A DNA stretch of 64,000 bases from Planctomycetota bacterium (GCA_029550925.1 JAKPGL010000135.1:1-64000); one strand, 5' to 3'; counted from the first letter of the stretch, positions 53,901 to 63,012 are shown. The notes: generated by a model from the letters alone, not told the origin. A program made the numbers and translations.

Positions 53901-55015
53901 CCTGGATCGACTTGAACGCCCCGTTCCATGGTACCTGGACGGAGATCGCTGGCAAGGAAAGAGTCAGCCGGTTTGCCCAACTCCGTCGGGAATACCGCAA
54001 ACGATACGCCAACATGGACGAGGATCCGGAAGCGATTCCGGACGGGCCGACGTCGGCGGTTCAGCCCATCGTGCCCCCGCCGGAACCTCCGCCTTTTGCC
54101 GAACCAGTGGAATGCCCAGGCTGGCCTTTTAACGCCGAAGAGGCCAAACGCCGTCAGGAAGCCGCCGGCCCCATCCATCTGACAGTCGATCTAGGGGAGG
54201 GTGTTACCCTGGAATTGGTGCGCATCCCGGCTGGGGAGTTTATCATGGGCGACCCGAACGGCGGCAACGACGAGCAACCCGCATGCCGAGTCCGCATCGA
54301 GCGGCCCTTCTGGATGGGACGCACCGAGGTGACAAACCGGCAGTTCGCCCTGTTCGATCCCTCGCACGACAGCAAGGTGGAATCGCGATTTGGGATGCAG
54401 TTTGGGGTGCGCGGCTTTTACGTGAACGGCCCAGACCAACCGGTGGTACGGGTTTCCTGGTTCCAGGCCAAGGCGTTTTGCGATTGGCTGAGCCGGAAGA
54501 CCGGACGCAAGTTCGACCTGCCCACCGAAGCGCAGTGGGAATACGCCTGTCGGGCTGGCACGGCCACGCCCTTCTTTTTCGGCGGCCGGGATGCCGATTT
54601 CAGCCGATTCGCCAATCTGGCCGACGCCACCCTCTCGGAGTTCGTCTGCCATCCTTACCTCAAGGAGCGTGTGCCCCTGGCCAATGCCAGCAAGTACGAC
54701 GACTGGATCCCCAAGGACTCTCGGTTCCGGGACGGCGGCTTCCTTTCCGACGGGGTAGCTCACTACCAGCCTAACCCCTGGGGACTGTACGATATGCATG
54801 GCAATGTCTGGGAATGGACCCGTTCGGACTGGCGCCCCTATCCTTACCGGGACGACGACGGACGTAACGCAGGATCGCCCAACGAAAAAAAGGTGGTGCG
54901 CGGCGGGTCCTGGCACGACCGACCTCACCGGGCACGTTCCTCCTTCCGATTGGCCTACCGGCCTTATCAGCCCGTCTTCGACGTGGGATTTCGCGTCATC
55001 TGCGAAGACCCATGA
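50999..55015 (+). CDS. Secreted fusion: propeller, HZS-alpha-like, cytochrome c and FGE-like domain
   Basis: A 1,338-aa protein with a signal peptide (AARLIAVLLGIGFSAVPTLA). About residues 400-560 contain PD40/TolB-like strands (FEIRTDGTGLRQVTPGG, LYIMNPDGSGIRQL). A segment like the middle domain of hydrazine synthase alpha follows (GTVPVEEDGSALFRVPANTP), with two CxxCH heme motifs, CVGCH at residues 820 and 870. The last 270 residues are an SUMF1/FGE-type domain (LELVRIPAGEFIMGDPNG, PTEAQWEYACRAGTATPFFF, WGLYDMHGNVWEWTRSDWRP). The cysteine pair of true formylglycine-generating enzymes is missing in KVVRGGSWHDRPHRARSSFR. Electron transfer plus an unknown activity are inferred. ATG 50999 has GGAGA 8 bases upstream; ATG 50990 is too close to it. 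Confidence 0.88.
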   Translation: MTQPRQEKRSQADWSKSGWRWAARLIAVLLGIGFSAVPTLASEPEAPPAASFTIRADWFDRGNVRISRAGEMYADKYPCIWNAGIVPNQAEYDLEFPVTAQYTVVALYTAASSRPVDIYLDGRKIHQGFAGVTGSWQTKDARWEVQCRVEIPAGKHTIKLLCPGPCMPHICALRFESSKPFPPEWRLQRMVTVLRRRSLQSQQGDIPAPHIVPETPLLLQAGVQAEVISASRLMETEPGKNNELTLDEQALGEVSSPWAARLSSADGQKVLVNLEPSQLRRMLEHTIQWIDDFRTMPGVSPSLLEPERAELLRLTARLDRLLAEPDSQGKWEEFLAMMRSAARLERQVALSNPLLDFDRLLVVRRSLKSPQLGLPYNWQGNCALPRNGFDDAIAVIEPIRGESNRLTILYKPERDVFVGDIDLHFDADRMLFSSLDAQGRWQIFEIRTDGTGLRQVTPGGREEVDNYDACYLPDDRIVFGSTAPIQAVPCVNGFHRVANLYIMNPDGSGIRQLCFDQEHTWCPTVLPNGRLLYLRWEYTDTPHAHSRLLFHMNPDGTGQMEYYGSNSYWPNSLFYARPIPGSSTKFVGIVGGHHGVPRMGELVLFDVARGRREADGVVQRIPGRGRKVEPKIEDNLVDNSWPKFLHPFPLNEKYYLVAAQPTPKSLWGIYLVDVFDNMVLIREEPGYALLEPIPLRKSPRPPVIPDRVRLDRKDGLVYLADIYAGGGLKGIPRGTVKKLRLFTYYYLYPDMGGPQGVVGMEGPWDIKRILGTVPVEEDGSALFRVPANTPIAVQPLDAEGKAIQLMRSWFTAMPGEVVSCVGCHESQNTTPLVKSTLAARRPPSEITPWYGPARGFSFRREVQPVLDKYCVGCHDGQEHHGVRVSDLRGLEMITDYNSAYHHGGRDAGRFSTSYVELHRFVRRPGLESDYHLLTPMEFHADTTELVQLLSKGHYNVRLDAEAWDRLITWIDLNAPFHGTWTEIAGKERVSRFAQLRREYRKRYANMDEDPEAIPDGPTSAVQPIVPPPEPPPFAEPVECPGWPFNAEEAKRRQEAAGPIHLTVDLGEGVTLELVRIPAGEFIMGDPNGGNDEQPACRVRIERPFWMGRTEVTNRQFALFDPSHDSKVESRFGMQFGVRGFYVNGPDQPVVRVSWFQAKAFCDWLSRKTGRKFDLPTEAQWEYACRAGTATPFFFGGRDADFSRFANLADATLSEFVCHPYLKERVPLANASKYDDWIPKDSRFRDGGFLSDGVAHYQPNPWGLYDMHGNVWEWTRSDWRPYPYRDDDGRNAGSPNEKKVVRGGSWHDRPHRARSSFRLAYRPYQPVFDVGFRVICEDP

Positions 55016-55151
55016 CCGCCCTCTCTAGGCATCGCAGGGCCAGGACAAAGGCCGGTCTTTTGTGCCCCCTGCCGCCGAAGGAGAAGGCCCGACGCTTCTC
55101 GCCGCCGATGCAGAATTTTCTCCGGCCACTCCAGAACTCTCTCCGGCAGGG

Positions 55152-55991
55152 TTATCCCAACGGGCGTTTGCCGATGCGGCAGAAGCGTTCGGTTTGCTCC
55201 CGGATGGCCCGTTCGGTAGGTAGGCGTTCCATGGAACTGGCCCCGTAGAATCCATCCACCACGGGGCAATGTTGCAAGACATATTCGGCGTCTTCCGGTT
55301 CGGCAATGGGTCCGCCGTGGCACAAAAGCAGGACATCCTCCCGGACTGCCTTGGCAGCCGCAGCAATCTGGTCGATTAAGAATATACATTCGTCCAGTGT
55401 CTTGGCCGTCTTGGCCCCGATCGACCCGGAGGTCGTTAGCCCCATGTGGGCCACCAGGATGTCGGCCCCCGCCTCGGCCATCGCCTTGGCGTCTTCCGGA
55501 CTAAATACATACGGCGTGGTCAAAAGGTCCAGCTCATGGGCCAGCCGAATCATCTCCACCTCCCGGTAATACCCGAAATTGGTCTCCTCCAGATTGATCC
55601 GAAACAGGCCGTCGATAAGCCCAACCGTTGGAAAATTTTGCACTCCGGCAAAGCCGATTGTCTTAATCTCCTGCAGGAAGTGCTCCATCTGGCGGAACGG
55701 ATCGGTGCCGCACACACCGGCCAAAACCGGCGTATGTTTTACCACCGGCAACACCTCCCGGGCCATTTCCATGACAATGGCATTGGCGTCGCCGAACGGT
55801 AGCAGCCCGGCCAGCGAACCGTGACCTGCCATCCGAAACCGACCGGAATTATAGATCACAATCAGGTCAATGCCGCCGGCCTCTTCAAACTTGGCCGAAA
55901 TACCGGTCCCTGCCCCGCCGCCGATAATCGGTTTTCCCTCGGCGATCTTCTGCCGAAACCGGGCCAGAATTTCCGCTCGCTTCTGCGCCAT
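55152..55991 (-). CDS. Phosphoenolpyruvate hydrolase family protein
   Basis: A 279-aa TIM-barrel protein of the PEP-hydrolase family: [65 protein letters not shown] and [13 protein letters not shown]. Members resemble isocitrate-lyase-superfamily enzymes; the true reaction is unsettled and some act with Tm-1-like proteins. No such partner is adjacent. GGAAGGAG lies about 8 bases before the ATG at 55991, which is preferred over 56009. The gene converges with the large fusion gene. Confidence 0.88.
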   Translation of the reverse strand: MAQKRAEILARFRQKIAEGKPIIGGGAGTGISAKFEEAGGIDLIVIYNSGRFRMAGHGSLAGLLPFGDANAIVMEMAREVLPVVKHTPVLAGVCGTDPFRQMEHFLQEIKTIGFAGVQNFPTVGLIDGLFRINLEETNFGYYREVEMIRLAHELDLLTTPYVFSPEDAKAMAEAGADILVAHMGLTTSGSIGAKTAKTLDECIFLIDQIAAAAKAVREDVLLLCHGGPIAEPEDAEYVLQHCPVVDGFYGASSMERLPTERAIREQTERFCRIGKRPLG

Positions 55992-56047
55992 CGTAAAAAC
56001 TCCTTCCAAAACAGGCCCCTACTGGCGGGGGCTAATCGGGGAAAATC

Positions 56048-56842
56048 TTACGGTTTTTCTTTCGGGCCGGGGATCTCTTGGCCCAGGTGGCGAAGAGCCT
56101 GCACCGCTGCGGTGCGGACCTCTTCATCCGGATCATGTAAAAATTTCTGGAATGCGGGGATAGATTGTCGATCTCCCAGGATAGCCAGCACCCGGATACT
56201 CATGGCCCGCACCTGGCTATCTTTATCCCGCAAGAGGTTTCGCACAAGGGAAATAGACTTTTGATCATGTAATCGTCCTAAAGCCTGCAAAGCGGCAAAC
56301 CGCACCGCCGAGTCTTCATCGCTCAGCGACTTCCGAATCGCGGGAATCGACTCTTGATCCCGAAGCCTCGATAAACTTTCCACGGCGGCAGCCCGCACAT
56401 CCGCGTCCGGGTCTTGAAGAAGACGCCGAACCTGGGGGATCGAATCCCGGTCCTGCCATTCCCCTACCACCCGGACGGCCAGCGCCCGGGTTTCCGGTTC
56501 TGCCGCCTTCAGGGCCTCTCGAAAGGCGGTAAGCGACTCCCGATCCTCCAACTCATACAAGGCGTTCAAAGCAACTGCTCGAACCCGCTTGTCCGGGTCC
56601 TGGAGAAACTTCCGAATGGCCGGGATCGACTCCCGATCCCCTCGGCGCCCCAGGCCGACGATCGCCTGGATGCGTATCTGCACATTCGGACTATTTAAGT
56701 TGGCCCGCATGGCTTGGATAGCCGGGCTTGGTTTGGCCGGCCCCTCAGCCAGAGAAACCTGCCCCCCTCCAGCAACCCCTAACCCCCATCCCATCATCCA
56801 CCCGAATACCCCCAGCTTGAGTAATCCAAGGATTTTTTCCAT
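56048..56842 (-). CDS. Secreted HEAT-repeat protein
   Basis: A 264-aa protein with a signal peptide (LLKLGVFGWMMGWGLGVAGG) and six to seven HEAT repeats of about 31 residues (for example RESIPAIRKFLQDPDKRVRA, QESIPAIRKSLSDEDSAVRF, RQSIPAFQKFLHDPDEEVRT). The regular repeat (SIPxhRxxLxDxDxxVR) suggests a superhelical binding surface in the periplasm. The partner is unknown. ATG 56842 has AAGGACA upstream and starts the signal; the in-frame 56914 start adds residues without features. It lies 57 bp upstream of the PEP-hydrolase gene on the same strand. Confidence 0.85.
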   Translation of the reverse strand: MEKILGLLKLGVFGWMMGWGLGVAGGGQVSLAEGPAKPSPAIQAMRANLNSPNVQIRIQAIVGLGRRGDRESIPAIRKFLQDPDKRVRAVALNALYELEDRESLTAFREALKAAEPETRALAVRVVGEWQDRDSIPQVRRLLQDPDADVRAAAVESLSRLRDQESIPAIRKSLSDEDSAVRFAALQALGRLHDQKSISLVRNLLRDKDSQVRAMSIRVLAILGDRQSIPAFQKFLHDPDEEVRTAAVQALRHLGQEIPGPKEKP

Positions 56843-57359
56843 GACGGCAATGTCCTTGAAAACAAGGGCAGGATACAAAGCAGATGAAAAAGTTTTATAC
56901 ACCGCGATCTTCACAATATATCTTATACCCTGTCTGCCTTATTCCAAAAAACAAGCAACCAGACCGTAGTTGTTTGTAAGGAGTTTATGTTAGTTAATAT
57001 ACACAAAATACAAAAAATGAAAAACTTCAGGATGCTTGGCTTATCGGAGGCATTCGTTTCAAGAATTCTTCCTGTCTTCCCCAGATAGCCTAATTTTTTC
57101 AAAATACGTCCTTCTGCACCGATTGGCTTCTCGCAGAACCAATCCAGGGCCATCATTGGGGGGTTGCCCTAACCCATCGGCCACACGAAGTGGTAGGTTT
57201 CCCGGCAACCGATGACCGTTCGGCCTTGGTCTGTTCTAAAAAATCTGCTAAAAACGTAACCTTTCCTCCGTTTGGAGAACATCGCCTTTGCTTCGGCGGG
57301 AGAGGGAATTCGGGATCGGAGGCTTTCGCAGAGATAACAAGCGGAACGGGTTCTCCATG

Positions 57360-57383
57360 ACGTAGCGTCGGCTGTTAGCCGGC
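57360..57383. repeat. Single reverse copy of hairpin unit A
   Basis: CGTAGCGTCGGCTGTTAGCC followed by GGCG is one reverse-orientation A unit (AGTCGGC-type arm changed to GTCGGCT/AGCCGGC). It sits about 75 bp before the MsbA-like gene, next to a half copy (57389-57400) of the GGAACATTTC repeat type. The rest of the 616-bp gap 56843-57458 shows no gene and is AT-rich near 56985-57020. Confidence 0.85.
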
Positions 57384-57458
57384 GGCGCGGCGGAAATGTT
57401 CCCATCTTCCGAGGCTTGAATCGAACAGGATGATGCCGGCGCTGGCAAGGAAAGCATC

Positions 57459-59462
57459 ATGAGGAATTTCGGACGAGTGGTTCGGCTTTCGCTTCGGTAT
57501 CGGTGGACGTTTTTCTTTTCGTTGGTGTGCGCCTTGGGTGTGGGGGTGTTTTGGGGGGCAAATATCGGGGCGGTATATCCTTTTGTGGAAGTGGTCTTCC
57601 AAGGGGAATCGTTGCAGAAGTGGGTCCAACGGAAGCTGACAACGGCCCAAGAACATGCGGCCCAATACACGAGTGAGGTAGAGAGCCTTCAAAAGGCGTT
57701 GGCCGAGGCCCCGGAAGCAGAGAGACCTCCTCTGGAGGCCCAGCTCGGTTTGGCCCAGTCCCGCTTGGCTGCGGAAGAGCGGACGCAGCGGATGTATCAG
57801 GCCGTGCGACCTTATCTCGGTTTTCTGCCCGATAGCCCGTTTCAGACCCTGATGTTGGTGATCGGGCTATTGATAGTGGGAACCTTGATCAAATGTCTGT
57901 TTCAATTTTGGCACGGCGTTTTGGTGGGCCGACTGGCCGCCCTGGGAGAGTTCGAGCTTCGCAAACTCTTCTACCGCCGTACGCTGCGTCTGGAAACGTC
58001 CGCCTTTACCAACGAAGACACCAGCGACCTGATGAGCCGATTCACTTATGATATGGAAAACCTGACCTTCGGCTTGAATGTGCTTTTCGGCAAGATGGTT
58101 CGAGAGCCGCTCAAAGCGGCGGCCTGTGTGGCCGGGGCGGCGTGGGTCTGTTGGCCTCTGCTGATGTTGACGCTTCTGGTTGCCCCGGTTGCTGTGTGGG
58201 CCATCCACTGGCTCGGCAAAATGCTCAAACGCGCCAATCGCCGCGCCATGGAAGGTATGGCCGAACTGTATAACATCCTCGAAGAGACCTTCCGCGGCGT
58301 CCAGGTGGTCAAAGCATTCACGATGGAGCGGTACGAACGGCTTCGGTTCCACCGCCGCAGTAAGCAGTACTATTGGAAGTCGCTTAAAATCGTGCGCTAT
58401 GACAGCCTGGCTCATCCGATCACTGAAATTCTGGGGATTGCGATGATCAGCCTGGCGTTGGCGGCTGGGGCGTATTTAACGCTGGAAGGAAAAACGCATC
58501 TATTGGGAATTCGGATGAGCGATCGTCCGTTGAGTTTAGGGGCGCTGATGCTTTTTTATGCATTTTTGATCGGCACAGCGGACCCGGCCCGGAAGTTGTC
58601 GGATGTGTTTTCCCGGCTTCAACGGGCCGCCGCGGCGGCCGACCGCATCTACGCCCTGCTGGATCGGGAGCCAAAATTGAAAGAACCGGCCTGCCCTGTG
58701 GTGCTCCAGCGTCATCAACGGGACCTGGTCTTCGATCATGTCTATTTCCATTATCGAGAAGACCGCCCTGTGCTGGAGGATATATGTTTGGAGATTCCCT
58801 TTGGCCAACGGACGGCCATTGTGGGACCGAATGGCTCAGGCAAAACGACGCTTTTGAATCTCGTATTGCGGTTTGCCGATCCAGTGCGAGGGGAGATTCG
58901 CCTGGACGGCGTACCTTTGCCACAGATGCGGCTTCGGGATTTGCGCCGGCAGATCGGCTTGGTTACCCAGGAGCCGTGGCTTTTCGATGATACCGTGTAT
59001 CATAATATCCGTTACGGCGCACCTTGGGCAAGTCGGGAGGATGTGATCCGGGCGGCCCAACAGGCCCACGCCCATCGGTTTATTGTCGAACAGTTGCCCG
59101 ACGGATATGAAACGGTGGTCGGCGTGGGCGGAAGCCGACTTTCCGGCGGCCAACGTCAGCGGATCACCCTGGCCCGAGCCATCTTGCGAGACCCGGCCAT
59201 CTTGCTCCTGGACGAAGCCACCAGCCAGGTCGATATCGAAAGCGAACGGCTCATTCAGAGCGTCTTAGAGGAGTTCATGCGGAATCGGACCACCCTGCTG
59301 GTAACGCATCGGCTCTCGACGCTGGCGCTGGCCGACCGCATTGTGGTCATGGACGCAGGCCGGATCGTAGATGTGGGTCCCCACGAACAGTTGCTCAGCC
59401 GCTGTCCCACCTACCGGCGATTGTATCAACAGGAATTTACCCAATTGCGAGAAAGTGCTTAA
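57459..59462 (+). CDS. MsbA-like ABC exporter with coiled-coil insert
   Basis: A 667-aa half-transporter. Membrane segments appear near residues 14-40 and 125-150 and in AAACVAGAAWVCWPLLMLTL, LLVAPVAVWAIHWLG and ILGIAMISLALAAGAYLTL. The ATPase domain has the Walker A GPNGSGKTT, signature LSGGQRQR, Walker B AILLLDEATSQVD and the H-loop in LLVTHRLSTLA. Between the first two membrane segments an extra stretch of about 70 residues (SEVESLQKALAEAPEAERPP) looks coiled-coil, unlike the short loop of MsbA. It probably exports lipid A-core or another lipid; the LPS genes at the window start support this only loosely. Confidence 0.92.
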   Translation: MRNFGRVVRLSLRYRWTFFFSLVCALGVGVFWGANIGAVYPFVEVVFQGESLQKWVQRKLTTAQEHAAQYTSEVESLQKALAEAPEAERPPLEAQLGLAQSRLAAEERTQRMYQAVRPYLGFLPDSPFQTLMLVIGLLIVGTLIKCLFQFWHGVLVGRLAALGEFELRKLFYRRTLRLETSAFTNEDTSDLMSRFTYDMENLTFGLNVLFGKMVREPLKAAACVAGAAWVCWPLLMLTLLVAPVAVWAIHWLGKMLKRANRRAMEGMAELYNILEETFRGVQVVKAFTMERYERLRFHRRSKQYYWKSLKIVRYDSLAHPITEILGIAMISLALAAGAYLTLEGKTHLLGIRMSDRPLSLGALMLFYAFLIGTADPARKLSDVFSRLQRAAAAADRIYALLDREPKLKEPACPVVLQRHQRDLVFDHVYFHYREDRPVLEDICLEIPFGQRTAIVGPNGSGKTTLLNLVLRFADPVRGEIRLDGVPLPQMRLRDLRRQIGLVTQEPWLFDDTVYHNIRYGAPWASREDVIRAAQQAHAHRFIVEQLPDGYETVVGVGGSRLSGGQRQRITLARAILRDPAILLLDEATSQVDIESERLIQSVLEEFMRNRTTLLVTHRLSTLALADRIVVMDAGRIVDVGPHEQLLSRCPTYRRLYQQEFTQLRESA

Positions 59463-59506
59463 ACCACGCGGGCCGGTAGATGGTTCCACAAAAGCAATAG
59501 ATTCTC

Positions 59507-59558
59507 GGAAACATTCCCGCCGGAACAGAGACAGTCTTCCTCTGGCGGAAATGTTGCC
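59507..59558. repeat. Inverted repeat of the GGAACATTTC type
   Basis: GGAAACATTCCCGCCGGAA (59507-59525) and TTCCTCTGGCG/GAAATGTTGCC (59537-59558) form inverted arms like those at 15210-15301. It sits between convergent genes. Confidence 0.65.
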
Positions 59559-59596
59559 TATTCTTTGTCTCGCAAATCGCCTCGGGGCCTTTGGTT

Positions 59597-62542
59597 CTAC
59601 GGGCCGAACGGCTCGCCGTAGGTAATCACGGTAATCTTGGCCCGCTGCTGCAAGCCGTCGGGGCCTTGGCAGCTAAACCGGAGGCGGTTTTCGCCGTTTC
59701 GGAGCTCCGCCGGTTGGCCTTCCGGCCGCACCTTCGCCACCACCGCCCCCCGCTCGTCAAACACCACGGCCTCCTCCCCGCCGTAAAACTCCAGATACCA
59801 GCCGCTTTGCAGGCTCACAGGAAAGACCAGCCGTTGGCCGTTCACTTCCACCGTCGGGTTAGTCAGTTTGACGCTCACCGTGGGCAGGACCTTGATCGGG
59901 CTTAAAAAACAGGTGGTGCTCCCGTTGGCAGGCGTTTCGTTCACATAAAGGTGCAGGGCGCTTACGTGCGACCGGATCAGCGGCGACCGATAAACGGCAT
60001 AGAAATCGCCGTAGGGCCAGACGTATTTATGGAACTCCTCGGCATCCCGCTCCCGCAGCGGCAATTCGAAGTAGCGCCAGCCGGTAAAATCTAGCTTGAT
60101 ATAATGTTCATCATGCGTTCCCCAGAATTGGGGCAGGTTCGTTAGTTGCAGGTTCAGCAGCGCCCCTTGGCCGTCGCCGTGGACCCAAACGCCCAGGGCA
60201 TCACAAGAGCCGAAGTTAAGCGGCGGCTGGAACTGCCGGCTGAGCCGGGCCCAGGCGCCCCGGGCCAAACCGCCCTGGTTTTTGGCCGTCAATCGGCCGC
60301 TCTGCTGGCCTACTTTCACTTTCTCGTTGGAAAGCGTAAGTTCTGCCGACACACCCGATGCAGCGGCCGGCTGGCCAAACTCCCCTTCGGCGGCAAACGG
60401 CGCCAAGACGATCGCCTTTTGGCTTTCGTACGGCTCCACCGAATAGAGGGCCTGAATGCGTAGCCGAACCGGTTGGGCAGCGTATCGGTTGTTCACTGTC
60501 CAGGCGGATGTTTCCGGAATGGCCGTGGTTACTTTATGCGCCAGATAATCCGCTGGCCGGAACTGCCATGTGCCGTCCGGCTTGATTTCTAGGTGGAAAT
60601 CCTGGCCCTCTTGTTTGAGCCGGTCCCGGATCGTCTGCGGCACTTGACCGGAAAGCCGAAGGCGTTCGTATCGGCCCAGCATGGGGAGGTATTCCTCCTG
60701 GCGGGCGCACCACGGTTTTTGCCCCGGCGAAATGCCCTGGAACGACATCGGCATATCGAAGGCCAGGGCCTTGACGCACAGATATTCAAATTCGTCGGGC
60801 AGTTCGGCGTCGTGGTCCCGGCTTGGTCCCAGGATGGCCCACCAGCCCAATTGCACCGGCAGAAGCGTGCTTTTGCGATGCTCTTCGTTGGAGCGACAAT
60901 GCAGGTCGATAAACGGTTTCAGGCCCCAGTTGGGATGATCCCAAGCCCCAAGTCGGGAATGAAACGCCCAGGAGTGATAGTCCCAGCAACTCGCTTCGAC
61001 CAGCACCGGGCGTTGGATTCGTTTATAGATAGCCTCTCGCATTCGGCTAATGCCGTACCAACCGCCGGGCATTCCCTCGGCGCCGTCCATGTAGATCATG
61101 TCGAAGCCGCAGGTATTGAACACCCGGGCTATTGCCTCGGCCACCTCGTCAACCAGGGTGGAATTTTCATCCGGCAGGAAACAGCCGTAGCGGACAAAAA
61201 GATGTTCGACCGGTTGACCCTTCTGGTGTGCCTCCGGTTTAGTCCCGAAGGCGCCGCGTCGGCAGCCGGTAAACCCGTAGGGCGGCTCCTGGGCAAGCCC
61301 CGTATATTGGATCAGTTCCTGGCCGATCCGTAGCACATTGCCCCGGCTGGCGTAGGCCCACATGGTGTCCAAATTTTCCGGTTTCTCCGTGGTAACGATC
61401 CGGTCCTGTTTTTCATCCAGCGGCTCGGTCAACGTGAACCTCGCATCCACGGCCAGCCGGGGGTCCGGCGTCGGCGTAACCCACGGATCATGCGGCGAAA
61501 TGCAGCCGGTCAGCGTGTGCATGCCGACCTTCAGCCCGGCCGCATGGATTTTGTCGATCACCGTCTTCAGGCCCTGAATACCATTGGGAAAGAGGTCTGG
61601 CCGGGGTTCATAATGCCCCAAGCTCTTTTCCCAACTGATCATATGAATCTCGGCCAGCCCCGCGGTTTTGGCCAACTGGATCCACTCGTCCGCATTGGCT
61701 TCGGAGACGGTGGCAAACACATAAGAGCCACGGGTTTCCGGGGCGTCCAGCGCCCAGGGGCCGCCAAGCCGAGAACGAACCGCATTTTCCTTCTCAAGCA
61801 TCTCCTGGAGCGTTTGGCGGATTTGGGGTGTGGGACAAGCCACAAGGGCCAGCTTGGCCCCGGCCAGGCCGTGATTCTGAGAGGCCGTGGCACTGAGCAC
61901 AGCAATTCGAGCCGGCAGCTTCTCGTCCCAAATGCCGGCCGATCCTTTGGGCTTCGGGCCGGAGACCCCAGCCAACACCGTGCTGGGCTGACTGCCGGTA
62001 TGCCCCATCATCTGAAGATTTAAGGCCCGGACGGCCACGGCAAACTGCTCATCCCTTGCCACTCCAGAAATGCCGCTGGATAGCTCCCCGCAGCGGAGCC
62101 AAAAGTTCAATAGTCGGATTTCCTCTACACCATCGCTGGCCGACTGAATCTCGAAGACCAGATACTTCGGCTGCATCCGAACGGCTAGGACCACCTGGGC
62201 CTGAGCGTCCGCAAACTGGGCGGTCAGTTTCCCGTCTGCCCACTGGCACTGGCTAGGCACATGGTCTCGACCGGCTTTCCGAATACTCAGCAGCCAACTG
62301 GGCCGCTGAAGGATCAACTGCTCTTGGCCGCTTTTTTTGTCCAGAAAACTTTGGTTCCGGCCGGTCGGCTCGACCACATACCGAATGTACTGATTTTCCC
62401 AGACGATTGCCGGAGCAGTTTTTTCGGCCGCCTGAGCCGGAGCGGCTTGCTCTGCTGGTATCGACTCGGCCGCTGCGCCGATAAACCATCCCCCTACAAA
62501 AAACAGACATCCCAACATGCAGACCCACTTGATGGCCGACAT
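59597..62542 (-). CDS. Large secreted glycoside-hydrolase-like protein
   Basis: A 981-aa protein with a signal peptide (VCMLGCLFFVGGWFIGAAAE). The N-terminal 250 residues are beta-rich; the middle is a probable TIM barrel (VIDKIHAAGLKVGMHTLTGC, GFDMIYMDGAEGMPGGWYGI, RPVLVEASCWDYHSWAFHSR); the last 300 residues are beta-rich and look like carbohydrate-binding or jelly-roll modules (WAVNNRY-type AWTVNNRYAAQPVRLRIQAL). The DMIYMDG segment after a beta strand is typical of the catalytic Asp in several GH barrels, but the family is not identified. AAGGAG lies about 8 bases before the ATG at 62542, preferred over the frame start at 62659. Polysaccharide breakdown outside the cell is inferred. Confidence 0.78.
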   Translation of the reverse strand: MSAIKWVCMLGCLFFVGGWFIGAAAESIPAEQAAPAQAAEKTAPAIVWENQYIRYVVEPTGRNQSFLDKKSGQEQLILQRPSWLLSIRKAGRDHVPSQCQWADGKLTAQFADAQAQVVLAVRMQPKYLVFEIQSASDGVEEIRLLNFWLRCGELSSGISGVARDEQFAVAVRALNLQMMGHTGSQPSTVLAGVSGPKPKGSAGIWDEKLPARIAVLSATASQNHGLAGAKLALVACPTPQIRQTLQEMLEKENAVRSRLGGPWALDAPETRGSYVFATVSEANADEWIQLAKTAGLAEIHMISWEKSLGHYEPRPDLFPNGIQGLKTVIDKIHAAGLKVGMHTLTGCISPHDPWVTPTPDPRLAVDARFTLTEPLDEKQDRIVTTEKPENLDTMWAYASRGNVLRIGQELIQYTGLAQEPPYGFTGCRRGAFGTKPEAHQKGQPVEHLFVRYGCFLPDENSTLVDEVAEAIARVFNTCGFDMIYMDGAEGMPGGWYGISRMREAIYKRIQRPVLVEASCWDYHSWAFHSRLGAWDHPNWGLKPFIDLHCRSNEEHRKSTLLPVQLGWWAILGPSRDHDAELPDEFEYLCVKALAFDMPMSFQGISPGQKPWCARQEEYLPMLGRYERLRLSGQVPQTIRDRLKQEGQDFHLEIKPDGTWQFRPADYLAHKVTTAIPETSAWTVNNRYAAQPVRLRIQALYSVEPYESQKAIVLAPFAAEGEFGQPAAASGVSAELTLSNEKVKVGQQSGRLTAKNQGGLARGAWARLSRQFQPPLNFGSCDALGVWVHGDGQGALLNLQLTNLPQFWGTHDEHYIKLDFTGWRYFELPLRERDAEEFHKYVWPYGDFYAVYRSPLIRSHVSALHLYVNETPANGSTTCFLSPIKVLPTVSVKLTNPTVEVNGQRLVFPVSLQSGWYLEFYGGEEAVVFDERGAVVAKVRPEGQPAELRNGENRLRFSCQGPDGLQQRAKITVITYGEPFGP

Positions 62543-62770
62543 TCGCTTCGCTCCTTCAGAAAAAGGTAGAAGATGGGTAGGGTGGGAAACCTTACCGAGC
62601 AGGCAAAGTTTGCTACTTCCCAAATAATGGAAGAAGCTACAAGCAGGCCCGCTCGGCAAAATTCATACTCCGATAGGACCGCACCGGCAAAGGAGCGGCT
62701 TATGGGGAGCCCAATCAACAGATACTCTAACAGATACTCTTTACCTGGCTTATCCCGAACCGGCAGAAAT

Positions 62771-62965
62771 GGAACATTTCAGCCGAATGGAGTTCCCCTC
62801 TCCCCCGGCGGGAGAGGGTGGCCTGCGCAGCAGGCCGGGTGAGGGGGAACAAGTGGGCAGCACAAAGGAGCCTGGATTCCCGCTTCCGCGGGAATGACAA
62901 TAAAAGCCTCCTCGCCCGGCCAAGCTAGGGACTTGGGCGGCCTCTCCCGCTCCAGGGGAGAGGCC
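62771..62965. repeat. Mixed intergenic repeats (REP-like and palindromes)
   Basis: The 470-bp gap before the ThuA gene holds several repeat types: a GGAACATTTC-AGCCGAATG arm (62771-62789), the common CTCTCCC-CCGGC-GGGAGAG and GGCCTGC-GCA-GCAGGCC pair (62798-62836), an ATTCCCGC-TTCC-GCGGGAAT palindrome (62876-62895), and a second CTCTCCC...GGGGAGAG hairpin (about 62942-62962). No gene is seen in the gap. Confidence 0.8.
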
Positions 62966-63012
62966 GCTGCTACTATCCGCTGAAATGCTACGCAGAAATA
63001 TAGTCTCCGGTT

